Assembly (NCBI GenBank): GCA_945910005.1
Contig: OX246741.1
Coordinates: 41,997,232-42,061,231 of the forward strand
Direction of reading: 5' to 3'
DNA: 64,000 nucleotides
Source of the DNA: Isoperla grammatica
Taxonomy: Eukaryota; Arthropoda; Insecta; Plecoptera; Perlodidae
Numbering within the stretch: position 1 is the stretch's first letter; each line of letters begins with the position of its first letter. Shown here piece after piece: positions 42,600-58,700 of this stretch. Both the position numbers and the translations under genes were made by a program. Under the pieces are notes generated by a model. The model had not been told where the DNA came from. It did no database searches and saw nothing but the letters and a program-made list of their open reading frames with translations.

Positions 42600-45500
42600 T
42601 ATAGACTGCGCTGCACGTTCCAACGACCATGCGCGTATAGCGTCTATAGACTGCGCTGCACGACCCAACACCAGGCGTGTATAGCGTCTATAGACTGCGC
42701 TGCACGACCCAAAACCAGGCGTGTATAGCGTCTATAGACTGCGCTGCACGACCCAACGACCAGGCGTGTATAGCGTCTATAGACTGCGCTGCAACGACCC
42801 AACGACCAGGCGTGTATAGCGTCTATAGACTGCGCTGCACGACCCAACACCAGGCGTGTATAGCGTCTATAGACTGCGCTGCACGACCCAACACCAGGCG
42901 TGTATAGCGTCTATAGACTGCGCTGCACGACCCAACACCAGGCGTGTATAGCGTCTATAGACTGCGCTGCACGACCCAACACCAGGCGTGTATAGCGTCT
43001 ATAGACTGCGCTGCACGACCCAACACCAGGCGTGTATAGCGTCTACAGACTGCGCTGCACGACCCAACACCAGGCGTGTATAGCGTCTATAGACTGCGCT
43101 GCACGACCCAACACCAGGCGTGTATAGCGTCTATAGACTGCGCTGCACGACCCAACACCAGGCGTGTATAGCGTCTACAGACTGCGCTGCACGACCCAAC
43201 ACCAGGCGCGTATAGCGTCTATAGACTGCGCTGCACGACCCAACACCAGGCGTGTATAGCGTCTACAGACTGCGCTGCACGACCCAACACCAGGCGTGTG
43301 TAGCGTCTATAGACTGCACTGCACGACCCAACGACCAGGCGCGTATAGCGTCTATAGACTGCGCTGCACGACCCAACACCAGGCGTGTATAGCGTCTATA
43401 GACTGCGCTGCACGACCCAACACCAGGCGTGTATAGCGTCTATAGACTGCGCTGCACGTCCCAACACCAGGCGTGTATAGCGTCTATAGACTGCGCTGCA
43501 CGACCCAACACCAGGCGTGTATAGCGTCTATAAACTGCGCTGCACGACCCAACACCAGGCGTGTATAGCGTCTATAGACTGCGCTGCACGACCCAACACC
43601 AGGCGTGTGTAGCGTCTATAGACTGCGCTGCACGACCCAACACCAGGCGCGTATAGCGTCTATAGACTGCGCTGCACGACCCAACACCAGGCGTGTATAG
43701 CGTCTATAGACTGCGCTGCACGACCCAACACCAGGCGCGTATAGCGTCTACAGACTGCGCTGCACGACCCAACACCAGGCGTGTATAGCGTCTACAGACT
43801 GCACTGCACGACCCAACACCAGGCGTGTATAGCGTCTACAGACTGCGCTGCACGACCCAACACCAGGCGTGTATAGCGTCTATAGACTGCGCTGCACGAC
43901 CCAACACCAGGCGTGTATAGCGTCTATAGACTGCGCTGCACGACCCAACACCAGGCGTGTATAGCGTCTACAGACTGCGCTGCACGACCCAACACCAGGC
44001 GTGTATAGCGGCTATAGACTGCGCTGCACGACCCAACACCAGGCGTGTATAGCGTCTACAGACTGCGCTGCACAACCCAACACCAGGCGTGTATAGCGTC
44101 TACAGACTGCGCTGCACAACCCAACACCAGGCGTGTATAGCGTCTACAGACTGCGCTGCACGACCCAACACCAGGCGTGTATAGCGTCAATAGACTGCGC
44201 TGCACAACCCAACACCAGGCGTGTATAGCGTCTACAGACTGCGCTGCACGACCCAACACCAGGCGTGTATAGCGTCAATAGACTGCGCTGCACGACCCAA
44301 CACCAGGCGTGTATAGCGTCTATAGACTGCGCTGCACGACCCAACACCAGGCGTGTATAGCGTCTATAGACTGCGCTGCACGACCCAACACCAGGCGTGT
44401 ATAGCGTCTACAGACTGCGCTGCACGACCCAACACCAGGCGTGTATAGCGTCAATAGACTGCGCTGCACGACCCAACACCAGGCGTGTATAGCGTCTATA
44501 GACTGCGCTGCACGACCCAACACCAGGCGTGTATAGCGTCTATAGACTGCGTGCACGACCCAACACCAGGCGTGTATAGCGTCTACAGACTGCGCTGCAC
44601 GACCCAACACCAGGCGTGTATAGCGTCTATAGACTGCGCTGCACGACCCAACGACCAGGCGTGTATAGCGTTATAGACTGCGCTGCACGTCCCAACACCA
44701 GGCGTGTATAGCGTCTACAGACTGCGCTGCACGACCCAACACCAGGCGTGTATAGCGTCTACAGACTGCGCTGCACGACCCAACACCAGGCTTGTATAGC
44801 GTCTATAGACTGCGCTGCACGACCCAACACCAGGCGTGTATAGCGTCTATAGACTGCGCTGCACGACCCAACACCAGGCGTGTATAGCGTCTATAGACTG
44901 CGCTGCACGACCCAACACCAGGCGTGTATAGCGTCTACAGACTGCGCTGCACGACCCAACACCAGGCGTGTATAGCGTCTAAAGACTGCGCTGCACGACC
45001 CAACACCAGGCGTGTATAGCGTCTACAGACTGCGCTGCACGACCCAACACCAGGCGTGTATAGCGTCTATAGACTGCGCTGCACGTTCCAACGACCAGGC
45101 GCGTATAGCGTCTATAGACTGCGCTGCACGACCCAACACCAGGCGTGTATAGCGTCTATAGACTGCGCTGCACGACCCAAAACCAGGCGTGTATAGCGTC
45201 TATAGACTGCGCTGCACGACCCAACGACCAGGCGTGTATAGCGTCTATAGACTGCGCTGCAACGACCCAACGACCAGGCGTGTATAGCGTCTATAGACTG
45301 CGCTGCACGACCCAACACCAGGCGTGTATAGCGTCTATAGACTGCGCTGCACGACCCAACACCAGGCGTGTATAGCGTCTATAGACTGCGCTGCACGACC
45401 CAACACCAGGCGTGTATAGCGTCTATAGACTGCGCTGCACGACCCAACACCAGGCGTGTATAGCGTCTATAGACTGCGCTGCACGACCCAACACCAGGCG

Positions 45501-48500
45501 TGTATAGCGTCTACAGACTGCGCTGCACGACCCAACACCAGGCGTGTATAGCGTCTATAGACTGCGCTGCACGACCCAACACCAGGCGTGTATAGCGTCT
45601 ATAGACTGCGCTGCACGACCCAACACCAGGCGTGTATAGCGTCTACAGACTGCGCTGCACGACCCAACACCAGGCGCGTATAGCGTCTATAGACTGCGCT
45701 GCACGACCCAACACCAGGCGTGTATAGCGTCTACAGACTGCGCTGCACGACCCAACACCAGGCGTGTGTAGCGTCTATAGACTGCACTGCACGACCCAAC
45801 GACCAGGCGCGTATAGCGTCTATAGACTGCGCTGCACGACCCAACACCAGGCGTGTATAGCGTCTACAGACTGCGCTGCACGACCCAACACCAGGCGTGT
45901 ATAGCGTCTAAAGACTGCGCTGCACGACCCAACACCAGGCGCGTATAGCGTCTACAGACTGCGCTGCACGTTCCAACGACCTGGCGCGTATAGCGTCTAT
46001 AGACTGCGCTGCACGACCCAACACCAGGCGTGTATAGCGTCTATAGACTGCGCTGCACGACCCAACACCAGGCGTGTATAGCGTCTATAGACTGCGCTGC
46101 ACGACCCAACGACCAGGCGTGTATAGCGTCTATAGACTGCGCTGCAACGACCCAACGACCAGGCGTGTATAGCGTCTATAGACTGCGCTGCACGACCCAA
46201 CACCAGGCGTGTATAGCGTCTATAGACTGCGCTGCACGACCCAACACCAGGCGTGTATAGCGTCTACAGACTGCGCTGCACGACCCAACACCAGGCGTGT
46301 ATAGCGTCTATAGACTGCACTGCACGACCCAACACCAGGCGTGTATAGCGTCTATAGACTGCGCTGCACGTTCCAACGACCAGGCGCGTATAGCGTCTAT
46401 AGACTGCGCTGCACGACCCAACACCAGGCGTGTATAGCGTCTATAGACTGCGCTGCACGACCCAACACCAGGCGTGTATAGCGTCTATAGACTGCGCTGC
46501 ACGACCCAACACCAGGCGTGTATAGCGTCTATAGACTGCGCTGCACGACCCAACACCAGGCGTGTATAGCGTCTATAGACTGCGCTGCACGACCCAACAC
46601 CAGGCGTGTATAGCGTCTATAGACTGCGCTGCACGACCCAACACCAGGCGTGTATAGCGTCTATAGACTGCGCTGCACGACCCAACACCAGGCGTGTATA
46701 GCGTCTATAGACTGCGCTGCACGTCCCAACACCAGGCGTGTATAGCGTCTATAGACTGCGCTGCACGACCCAACACCAGGCGTGTATAGCGTCTATAAAC
46801 TGCGCTGCACGACCCAACACCAGGCGTGTATAGCGTCTATAGACTGCGCTGCACGACCCAACACCAGGCGTGTGTAGCGTCTATAGACTGCACTGCACGA
46901 CCCAACGACCAGGCGCGTATAGCGTCTATAGACTGCGCTGCACGACCCAACACCAGGCGTGTATAGCGTCTATAGACTGCGCTGCACGACCCAACACCAG
47001 GCGCGTATAGCGTCTATAGACTGCGCTGCACGGCCCAACACCAGGCGTGTGTAGCGTCTACAGACTGCGCTGCACGACCCAACACCAGGCGTGTATAGCG
47101 TCTATAGACTGCACTGCACGACCCAACGACCAGGCGCGTATAGCGTCTATAGACTGCGCTGCACGACCCAACACCAGGCGTGTATAGCGTCTACAGACTG
47201 CGCTGCACGACCCAACACCAGGCGTGTATAGCGTCTAAAGACTGCGCTGCACGACCCAACACCAGGCGCGTATAGCGTCTACAGACTGCGCTGCACGACC
47301 CAACACCAGGCGTGTATAGCGTCTATAGACTGCGCTGCACGACCCAACGACCAGGCGTGTATAGCGTCTACAGACTGCGCTGCACGACCCAACACCAGGC
47401 GTGTATAGCGTCTATAGACTGCGCTGCACGACCCAACACCAGGCGTGTATAGCGTCTATAGACTGCGCTGCACGACCCAACACCAGGCGTGTATAGCGTC
47501 TATAGACTGCGCTGCACGACCCAACACCAGGCGCGTATAGCGTCTATAGACTGCGCTGCACGACCCAACACCAGGCGTGTATAGCGTCTATAGACTGCGC
47601 TGCACGACCCAACACCAGGCGTGTATAGCGTCTATAGACTGCGCTGCACGACCCAACACCAGGCGTGTATAGCGTCTACAGACTGCGCTGCACGACCCAA
47701 CACCAGGCGTGTATAGCGGCTATAGACTGCGCTGCACGACCCAACACCAGGCGTGTATAGCGTCTACAGACTGCGCTGCACAACCCAACACCAGGCGTGT
47801 ATAGCGTCTACAGACTGCGCTGCACAACCCAACACCAGGCGTGTATAGCGTCTACAGACTGCGCTGCACGACCCAACACCAGGCGTGTATAGCGTCAATA
47901 GACTGCGCTGCACAACCCAACACCAGGCGTGTATAGCGTCTACAGACTGCGCTGCACGACCCAACACCAGGCGTGTATAGCGTCAATAGACTGCGCTGCA
48001 CGACCCAACACCAGGCGTGTATAGCGTCTATAGACTGCGCTGCACGACCCAACACCAGGCGTGTATAGCGTCTATAGACTGCGCTGCACGACCCAACACC
48101 AGGCGTGTATAGCGTCTACAGACTGCGCTGCACGACCCAACACCAGGCGTGTATAGCGTCAATAGACTGCGCTGCACGACCCAACACCAGGCGTGTATAG
48201 CGTCTATAGACTGCGCTGCACGACCCAACACCAGGCGTGTATAGCGTCTATAGACTGCGTGCACGACCCAACACCAGGCGTGTATAGCGTCTACAGACTG
48301 CGCTGCACGACCCAACACCAGGCGTGTATAGCGTCTATAGACTGCGCTGCACGACCCAACGACCAGGCGTGTATAGCGTTATAGACTGCGCTGCACGTCC
48401 CAACACCAGGCGTGTATAGCGTCTACAGACTGCGCTGCACGACCCAACACCAGGCGTGTATAGCGTCTAAGGACTGCGCTGCACGACCCAACACCAGGCG

Positions 48501-51500
48501 TGTATAGCGTCTACAGACTGCGCTGCACGACCCAACACCAGGCGTGTATAGCGTCTATAGACTGCGCTGCACGACCCAACGACCAGGCGTGTATAGCGTC
48601 TATAGACTGCGCTGCACGACCCAACACCAGGCGTGTATAGCGTCTATAGACTGCGCTGCACGACCCAACACCAGGCGTGTATAGCGTCTACAGACTGCGC
48701 TGCACGACCCAACACCAGGCGTGTATAGCGTCTACAGACTGCGCTGCACGACCCAACACCAGGCGTGTATAGCGTCTATAGACTGCGCTGCACGACCCAA
48801 CGACCAGGCGTGTATAGCGTCTATAGACTGCGCTGCACGACCCAACACCAGGCGTGTATAGCGTCTACAGACTGCGCTGCACGACCCAACACCAGGCGTG
48901 TATAGCGTCTATAGACTGCGCTGCACGACCCAACACCAGGCGTGTATAGCTTCTATAGACTGCGCTGCACGACCCAACGACCAGGCGTGTATAGCGTCTA
49001 TAGACTGCGCTGCACGACCCAACACCAGGCGTGTATAGCGTCTACAGACTGCGCTGCACGACCCAACACCAGGCGTGTATAGCGTCTATAGACTGCGCTG
49101 CACGACCCAACACCAGGCGTGTATAGCGTCTACAGACTGCGCTGCACGACCCAACACCAGGCGTGTATAGCGTCTATAGACTGCGCTGCACGACCCAACA
49201 CCAGGCGTGTATAGCGTCTACAGACTGCGCTGCACGACCCAACACCAGGCGTGTATAGCGTCTATAGACTGCGCTGCACGACCCAACACCAGGCGTGTAT
49301 AGCGTCTACAGACTGCGCTGCACGACCCAACGACCAGGCGTGTATAGCGTCTACAGACTGCGCTGCACAACCCAACACCAGGCGTGTATAGCGTCTACAG
49401 ACTGCGCTGCACGACCCAACACCAGGCGTGTATAGCGTCAATAGACTGCGCTGCACGACCCAACACCAGGCGTGTATAGCGTCTATAGACTGCGCTGCAC
49501 GACCCAACACCAGGCGTGTATAGCGTCTACAGACTGCGCTGCACGACCCAACACCAGGCGTGTATAGCGTCTATAGACTGCGCTGCACGACCCAACACCA
49601 GGCGTGTATAGCGTCTACAGACTGCGCTGCACGACCCAACACCAGGCGTGTATAGCGTCTATAGACTGCGCTGCACGACCCAACACCAGGCGTGTATAGC
49701 GTCTATAGACTGCGCTGCACGACCCAACACCAGGCGTGTATAGCGTCTACAGACTGCGCTGCACGACCCAACACCTAGCGTGTATAGCGTCTATAGACTG
49801 CGCTGCACGACCCAACACCAGGCGTGTATAGCGTCTATAGACTGCGCTGCACGACCCAACACCAGGCGTGTATAGCGTCTACAGACTGCGCTGCACGACC
49901 CAACACCAGGCGTGTATAGCGTCTATAGACTACGCTGCACGACCCAACACCAGGCGTGTATAGCGTCTACAGACTGCGCTGCACGACCCAACACCAGGCG
50001 TGTATAGCGTCTATAGACTGCGCTGCACGACCCATCGACCAGGCGCGTATAGCGTCTATAGACTGCGCTGCACGACCCAACGACCAGGCGTGTATAGTGT
50101 CTATAGACTGCACTGCACGACCCAACGACCAGGCGCGTATAGCGTCTATAGACTGCGCTGCACGACCCAACACCAGGCGTGTATAGCGTCTACAGACTGC
50201 GCTGCACGACCCAACACCAGGCGTGTATAGCGTCTAAAGACTGCGCTGCACGACCCAACACCAGGCGCGTATAGCGTCTACAGACTGCGCTGCACGTTCC
50301 AACGACCTGGCGCGTATAGCGTCTATAGACTGCGCTGCACGACCCAACACCAGGCGTGTATAGCGTCTATAGACTGCGCTGCACGACCCAACACCAGGCG
50401 TGTATAGCGTCTATAGACTGCGCTGCACGACCCAACGACCAGGCGTGTATAGCGTCTATAGACTGCGCTGCAACGACCCAACGACCAGGCGTGTATAGCG
50501 TCTATAGACTGCGCTGCACGACCCAACACCAGGCGTGTATAGCGTCTATAGACTGCGCTGCACGACCCAACACCAGGCGTGTATAGCGTCTACAGACTGC
50601 GCTGCACGACCCAACACCAGGCGTGTATAGCGTCTATAGACTGCGCTGCACGACCCAACACCAGGCGTGTATAGCGTCTATAGACTGCGCTGCACGTTCC
50701 AACGACCAGGCGCGTATAGCGTCTATAGACTGCGCTGCACGACCCAACACCAGGCGTGTATAGCGTCTATAGACTGCGCTGCACGACCCAACACCAGGCG
50801 TGTATAGCGTCTATAGACTGCGCTGCACGACCCAACACCAGGCGTGTATAGCGTCTATAGACTGCGCTGCACGACCCAACACCAGGCGTGTATAGCGTCT
50901 ATAGACTGCGCTGCACGACCCAACACCAGGCGTGTATAGCGTCTATAGACTGCGCTGCACGACCCAACACCAGGCGTGTATAGCGTCTATAGACTGCGCT
51001 GCACGACCCAACACCAGGCGTGTATAGCGTCTATAGACTGCGCTGCACGTCCCAACACCAGGCGTGTATAGCGTCTATAGACTGCGCTGCACGACCCAAC
51101 ACCAGGCGTGTATAGCGTCTATAAACTGCGCTGCACGACCCAACACCAGGCGTGTATAGCGTCTATAGACTGCGCTGCACGACCCAACACCAGGCGTGTG
51201 TAGCGTCTATAGACTGCACTGCACGACCCAACGACCAGGCGCGTATAGCGTCTATAGACTGCGCTGCACGACCCAACACCAGGCGTGTATAGCGTCTATA
51301 GACTGCGCTGCACGACCCAACACCAGGCGCGTATAGCGTCTATAGACTGCGCTGCACGACCCAACACCAGGCGTGTATAGCGTCTATAGACTGCGCTGCA
51401 CGACCCAACACCAGGCGTGTATAGCGTCTATAGACTGCGCTGCACGACCCAACACCAGGCGTGTATAGCGTCTATAGACTGCGCTGCACGACCCAACACC

Positions 51501-54500
51501 AGGCGCGTATAGCGTCTATAGACTGCGCTGCACGACCCAACACCAGGCGTGTGTAGCGTCTACAGACTGCGCTGCACGACCCAACACCAGGCGTGTATAG
51601 CGTCTATAGACTGCACTGCACGACCCAACGACCAGGCGCGTATAGCGTCTATAGACTGCGCTGCACGACCCAACACCAGGCGTGTATAGCGTCTACAGAC
51701 TGCGCTGCACGACCCAACACCAGGCGTGTATAGCGTCTAAAGACTGCGCTGCACGACCCAACACCAGGCGCGTATAGCGTCTACAGACTGCGCTGCACGA
51801 CCCAACACCAGGCGTGTGTAGCGTCTACAGACTGCGCTGCAACGACCCAACGACCAGGCGTGTATAGCGTCTATAGACTGCGCTGCACGACCCAACACCA
51901 GGCGTGTATAGCGTCTATAGACTGCGCTGCACGACCCAACACCAGGCGTGTATAGCGTCTATAGACTGCGCTGCACGACCCAACGACCAGGCGTGTATAG
52001 CGTCTACAGACTGCGCTGCACGACCCAACACCAGGCGTGTATAGCGTCTATAGACTGCGCTGCACGACCCAACACCAGGCGTGTATAGCGTCTATAGACT
52101 GCGCTGCACGACCCAACACCAGGCGTGTATAGCGTCTATAGACTGCGCTGCACGACCCAACACCAGGCGCGTATAGCGTCTATAGACTGCGCTGCACGAC
52201 CCAACACCAGGCGTGTATAGCGTCTATAGACTGCGCTGCACGACCCAACACCAGGCGCGTATAGCGTCTACAGACTGCGCTGCACGACCCAACACCAGGC
52301 GAGTATAGCGTCTACAGACTGCACTGCACGACCCAACACCAGGCGTGTATAGCGTCTACAGACTGCGCTGCACGACCCAACACCAGGCGTGTATAGCGTC
52401 TATAGACTGCGCTGCACGACCCAACACCAGGCGTGTATAGCGTCTATAGACTGCGCTGCACGACCCAACACCAGGCGTGTATAGCGTCTACAGACTGCGC
52501 TGCACGACCCAACACCAGGCGTGTATAGCGGCTATAGACTGCGCTGCACGACCCAACACCAGGCGTGTATAGCGTCTACAGACTGCGCTGCACAACCCAA
52601 CACCAGGCGTGTATAGCGTCTACAGACTGCGCTGCACAACCCAACACCAGGCGTGTATAGCGTCTACAGACTGCGCTGCACGACCCAACACCAGGCGTGT
52701 ATAGCGTCAATAGACTGCGCTGCACAACCCAACACCAGGCGTGTATAGCGTCTACAGACTGCGCTGCACGACCCAACACCAGGCGTGTATAGCGTCAATA
52801 GACTGCGCTGCACGACCCAACACCAGGCGTGTATAGCGTCTATAGACTGCGCTGCACGACCCAACACCAGGCGTGTATAGCGTCTATAGACTGCGCTGCA
52901 CGACCCAACACCAGGCGTGTATAGCGTCTACAGACTGCGCTGCACGTTCCAACGACCTGGCGCGTATAGCGTCTATAGACTGCGCTGCACGACCCAACAC
53001 CAGGCGTGTATAGCGTCTATAGACTGCGCTGCACGACCCAACACCAGGCGTGTATAGCGTCTATAGACTGCGCTGCACGACCCAACGACCAGGCGTGTAT
53101 AGCGTCTATAGACTGCGCTGCAACGACCCAACGACCAGGCGTGTATAGCGTCTATAGACTGCGCTGCACGACCCAACACCAGGCGTGTATAGCGTCTATA
53201 GACTGCGCTGCACGACCCAACACCAGGCGTGTATAGCGTCTACAGACTGCGCTGCACGACCCAACACCAGGCGTGTATAGCGTCTATAGACTGCGCTGCA
53301 CGACCCAACACCAGGCGTGTATAGCGTCTATAGACTGCGCTGCACGTTCCAACGACCAGGCGCGTATAGCGTCTATAGACTGCGCTGCACGACCCAACAC
53401 CAGGCGTGTATAGCGTCTATAGACTGCGCTGCACGACCCAACACCAGGCGTGTATAGCGTCTATAGACTGCGCTGCACGACCCAACACCAGGCGTGTATA
53501 GCGTCTATAGACTGCGCTGCACGACCCAACACCAGGCGTGTATAGCGTCTATAGACTGCGCTGCACGACCCAACACCAGGCGTGTATAGCGTCTATAGAC
53601 TGCGCTGCACGACCCAACACCAGGCGTGTATAGCGTCTATAGACTGCGCTGCACGACCCAACACCAGGCGTGTATAGCGTCTATAGACTGCGCTGCACGT
53701 CCCAACACCAGGCGTGTATAGCGTCTATAGACTGCGCTGCACGACCCAACACCAGGCGTGTATAGCGTCTATAAACTGCGCTGCACGACCCAACACCAGG
53801 CGTGTATAGCGTCTATAGACTGCGCTGCACGACCCAACACCAGGCGTGTGTAGCGTCTATAGACTGCACTGCACGACCCAACGACCAGGCGCGTATAGCG
53901 TCTATAGACTGCGCTGCACGACCCAACACCAGGCGTGTATAGCGTCTATAGACTGCGCTGCACGACCCAACACCAGGCGCGTATAGCGTCTATAGACTGC
54001 GCTGCACGACCCAACACCAGGCGTGTGTAGCGTCTACAGACTGCGCTGCACGACCCAACACCAGGCGTGTATAGCGTCTATAGACTGCACTGCACGACCC
54101 AACGACCAGGCGCGTATAGCGTCTATAGACTGCGCTGCACGACCCAACACCAGGCGTGTATAGCGTCTATAGACTGCGCTGCACGACCCAACACCAGGCG
54201 TGTATAGCGTCTACAGACTGCGCTGCACGACCCAACACCAGGCGTGTATAGCGTCTACAGACTGCGCTGCACGACCCAACACCAGGCGTGTATAGCGTCT
54301 ACAGACTGCGCTGCACGACCCAACACCAGGCGTGTATAGCGTCTATAGACTGCGCTGCACGACCCAACACCAGGCGTGTATAGCGTCTACAGACTGCGCT
54401 GCACGACCCAACACCAGGCGTGTATAGCGTCTACAGACTGCGCTGCACGACCCAACACCAGGCGTGTATAGCGTCTAAAGACTGCGCTGCACGACCCAAC

Positions 54501-55700
54501 ACCAGGCGCGTATAGCGTCTACAGACTGCGCTGCACGACCCAACACCAGGCGTGTATAGCGTCTATAGACTGCGCTGCACGACCCAACGACCAGGCGTGT
54601 ATAGCGTCTACAGACTGCGCTGCACGACCCAACACCAGGCGTGTATAGCGTCTATAGACTGCGCTGCACGACCCAACACCAGGCGTGTATAGCGTCTATA
54701 GACTGCGCTGCACGACCCAACACCAGGCGTGTATAGCGTCTATAGACTGCGCTGCACGACCCAACACCAGGCGCGTATAGCGTCTATAGACTGCGCTGCA
54801 CGACCCAACACCAGGCGTGTATAGCGTCTATAGACTGCGCTGCACGACCCAACACCAGGCGCGTATAGCGTCTACAGACTGCGCTGCACGACCCAACACC
54901 AGGCGAGTATAGCGTCTACAGACTGCACTGCACGACCCAACACCAGGCGTGTATAGCGTCTACAGACTGCGCTGCACGACCCAACACCAGGCGTGTATAG
55001 CGTCTATAGACTGCGCTGCACGACCCAACACCAGGCGTGTATAGCGTCTATAGACTGCGCTGCACGACCCATTACCAGGCGTGTATAGCGTCTACAGACT
55101 GCGCTGCACGACCCAACACCAGGCGTGTATAGCGGCTATAGACTGCGCTGCACGACCCAACACCAGGCGTGTATAGCGTCTACAGATTGCGCTGCACAAC
55201 CCAACACCAGGCGTGTATAGCGTCTACAGACTGCGCTGCACAACCCAACACCAGGCGTGTATAGCGTCTACAGACTGCGCTGCACGACCCAACACCAGGC
55301 GTGTATAGCATCAATAGACTGCGCTGCACAACCCAACACCAGGCGTGTATAGCGTCTACAGACTGCGCTGCACGACCCAACACCAGGCGTGTATAGCGTC
55401 AATAGACTGCGCTGCACGACCCAACACCAGGCGTGTATAGCGTCTATAGACTGCGCTGCACGACCCAACACCAGGCGTGTATAGCGTCTATAGACTGCGC
55501 TGCACGACCCAACACCAGGCGTGTATAGCGTCTACAGACTGCGCTGCACGACCCAACACCAGGCGTGTATAGCGTCAATAGACTGCGCTGCACGACCCAA
55601 CACCAGGCGTGTATAGCGTCTATAGACTGCGCTGCACGACCCAACACCAGGCGTGTATAGCGTCTATAGACTGCGCTGCACGACCCAACACCAGGCGTGT
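42600..55700 (+). repeat. Nested multi-kilobase block duplications within the 44-bp satellite
   Basis: A block marked by AGCGGCTATAG followed by several CACAACCC and GTCAATAGAC monomers recurs at about 43999, 47717, 52529 and 55133 (spacings about 3.7, 4.8 and 2.6 kb), and an earlier relative is at 38272. A second block marked by CACGTTCCAACGACC and a 46-bp monomer recurs with frames at 42677, 45145, 46030, 50356 and 53006. The two block types interleave differently in each repeat, so duplications were nested rather than a single clean multimer. Confidence 0.82.
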
Positions 55701-58700
55701 ATAGCGTCTATAGACTGCGCTGCACGACCCAACGACCAGGCGTGTATAGCGTCTACAGACTGCGCTGCACGACCCAACACCAGGCGTGTATAGCGTCTAT
55801 AGACTGCGCTGCACGACCCAACACCAGGCGTGTATATCGTCTATAGACTGCGCTGCACGACCCAACACCAGGCGTGTATAGCGTCTACAGACTGCGCTGC
55901 ACTACCCAACACCAGGCGTGTATAGCGTCTATAGACTGCGCTGCACGACCCAACACCAGGCGTGTATAGCGTCTACAGACTGCGCTGCACGACCCAACAC
56001 CAGGCGTGTATAGCGTCTATAGACTGCGCTGCACGACCCAACACCAGGCGTGTATAGCGTCTATAGACTGCGCTGCACGACCCAACACCAGGCGTGTATA
56101 GCGTCTATAGACTGCGCTGCACGACCCAACGACCAGGCGTGTATAGCGTCTATAGACTGCGCTGCACGACCCAACACCAGGCGTGTAAAGCGTCTACAGA
56201 CTGCGCTGCACGACCCAACACCAGGCGTGTATAGCGTCTATAGACTGCGCTGCACGACCCAACACCAGGCGTGTATAGCGTCTACAGACTGCGCTGCACG
56301 ACCCAACACCAGGCGTGTATAGCGTCTATAGACTGCGCTGCACGACCCAACACCAGGCGTGTATAGCGTCTATAGACTGCGCTGCACGACCCAACACCAG
56401 GCGTGTATAGCGTCAATAGACTGCGCTGCACAACCCAACACCAGGCGTGTATAGCGTCTACAGACTGCGCTGCACGACCCAACACCAGGCGTGTATAGCG
56501 TCAATAGACTGCGCTGCACGACCCAACACCAGGCGTGTATAGCGTCTATAGACTGCGCTGCACGACCCAACACCAGGCGTGTATAGCGTCTATAGACTGC
56601 GCTGCACGACCCAACACCAGGCGTGTATAGCGTCTACAGACTGCGCTGCACGACCCAACACCAGGCGTGTATAGCGTCAATAGACTGCGCTGCACGACCC
56701 AACACCAGGCGTGTATAGCGTCTATAGACTGCGCTGCACGACCCAACACCAGGCGTGTATAGCGTCTATAGACTGCGCTGCACGACCCAACACCAGGCGT
56801 GTATAGCGTCTATAGACTGCGCTGCACGACCCAACGCCAGGCGTGTATAGCGTCTATAGACTGCGCTGCACGACCCAACACCAGGCGTGTATAGCGTCTA
56901 CAGACTGCGCTGCACGACCCAACGACCAGGCGTGTATAGCGTTATAGACTGCGCTGCACGACCCAACGACCAGGCGTGTATAGCGTCTACAGACTGCGCT
57001 GCACGACCCAACACCAGGCGTGTATAGCGTCTATAGACTGCGCTGCACGACCCAACACCAGGCGTGTATAGCGTCTACAGACTGCGCTGCACGACCCAAC
57101 ACCAGGCGCGTATAGCGTCTATAGACTGCGCTGCACGACCCAACACCAGGCGTGTATAGCGTCTACAGACTGCGCTGCACGACCCAACACCAGGCGTGTA
57201 TAGCGTCTATAGACTGCGCTGCACGACCCAACGACCAGGCGTGTATAGCGTCTATAGACTGCGCTGCACGACCCAACACCAGGCGCGTATAGCGTCTACA
57301 GACTGCGCTGCACGACCCAACGACCAGGCGTGTATAGCGTCTACAGACTGCGCTGCACGACCCAACACCAGGCGTGTATAGCGTTATAGACTGCGCTGCA
57401 CGACCCAACGACCAGGCGTGTATAGCGTCTACAGACTGCGCTGCACGACCCAACACCAGGCGTGTATAGCGTCTATAGACTGCGCTGCACGACCCAACGA
57501 CCAGGCGTGTATAGCGTCTACAGACTGCGCTGCACGACCCAACACCAGGCGTGTATAGCGTCTATAGACTGCGCTGCACGACCCAACACCAGGCGTGTAT
57601 AGCGTCTATAGACTGCGCTGCACGACCCAACGACCAGGCGTGTATAGCGTCTATAGACTGCGCTGCACGACCCAACGACCAGGCGTGTATAGCGTCTATT
57701 GACTGCGCTGCACGACCCAACGACCAGGCGTGTATAGCGTCTATAGACTGCGCTGCACGACCCAACACCAGGCGTGTATAGCGTCTATAGACTGCGCTGC
57801 ACGACCCAACACCAGGCGTGTATAGCGTCTATAGACTGCGCTGCACGACCCAACGACCAGGCGTGTATAGCGTCTATAGACTGCGCTGCACGACCCAACA
57901 CCAGGCGTGTAAAGCGTCTACAGACTGCGCTGCACGACCCAACACCAGGCGTGTATAGCGTCTATAGACTGCGCTGCACGACCCAACACCAGGCGTGTAT
58001 AGCGTCTACAGACTGCGCTGCACGACCCAACACCAGGCGTGTATAGCGTCTATAGACTGCGCTGCACGACCCAACACCAGGCGTGTATAGCGTCTATAGA
58101 CTGCGCTGCACGACCCAACACCAGGCGTGTATAGCGTCTACAGACTGCGCTGCACAACCCAACACCAGGCGTGTATAGCGTCTATAGACTGCTCTGCACG
58201 ACCCAACACCAGGCGTGTATAGCGTCTACAGACAGCGCTGCACGACCCAACACCAGGCGTGTATAGCGTCAATAGACTGCGCTGCACGACCCAACACCAG
58301 GCGTGTATAGCGTCTATAGACTGCGCTGCACGACCCAACGACCAGGCGTGTATAGCGTCTACAGACAGCGCTGCACGACCCAACACCAGGCGTGTATAGC
58401 GTCTACAGACAGCGCTGCACGACCCAACACCAGGCGTGTATAGCGTCAATAGACTGCGCTGCACGACCCAACGACCAGGCGTGTATAGCGTCTACAGACA
58501 GCGCTGCACGACCCAACACCAGGCGTGTATAGCGTCAATAGACTGCGCTGCACGACCCAACGACCAGGCGTGTATAGCGTCTATAGACTGCACTGCACGA
58601 CCCAACACCAGGCGTGTATAGCGTCTATAGACTGCGCTGCACGACCCAACACCAGGCGTGTATAGCGTCTATAGACTGCGCTGCACGACCCAACACCAGG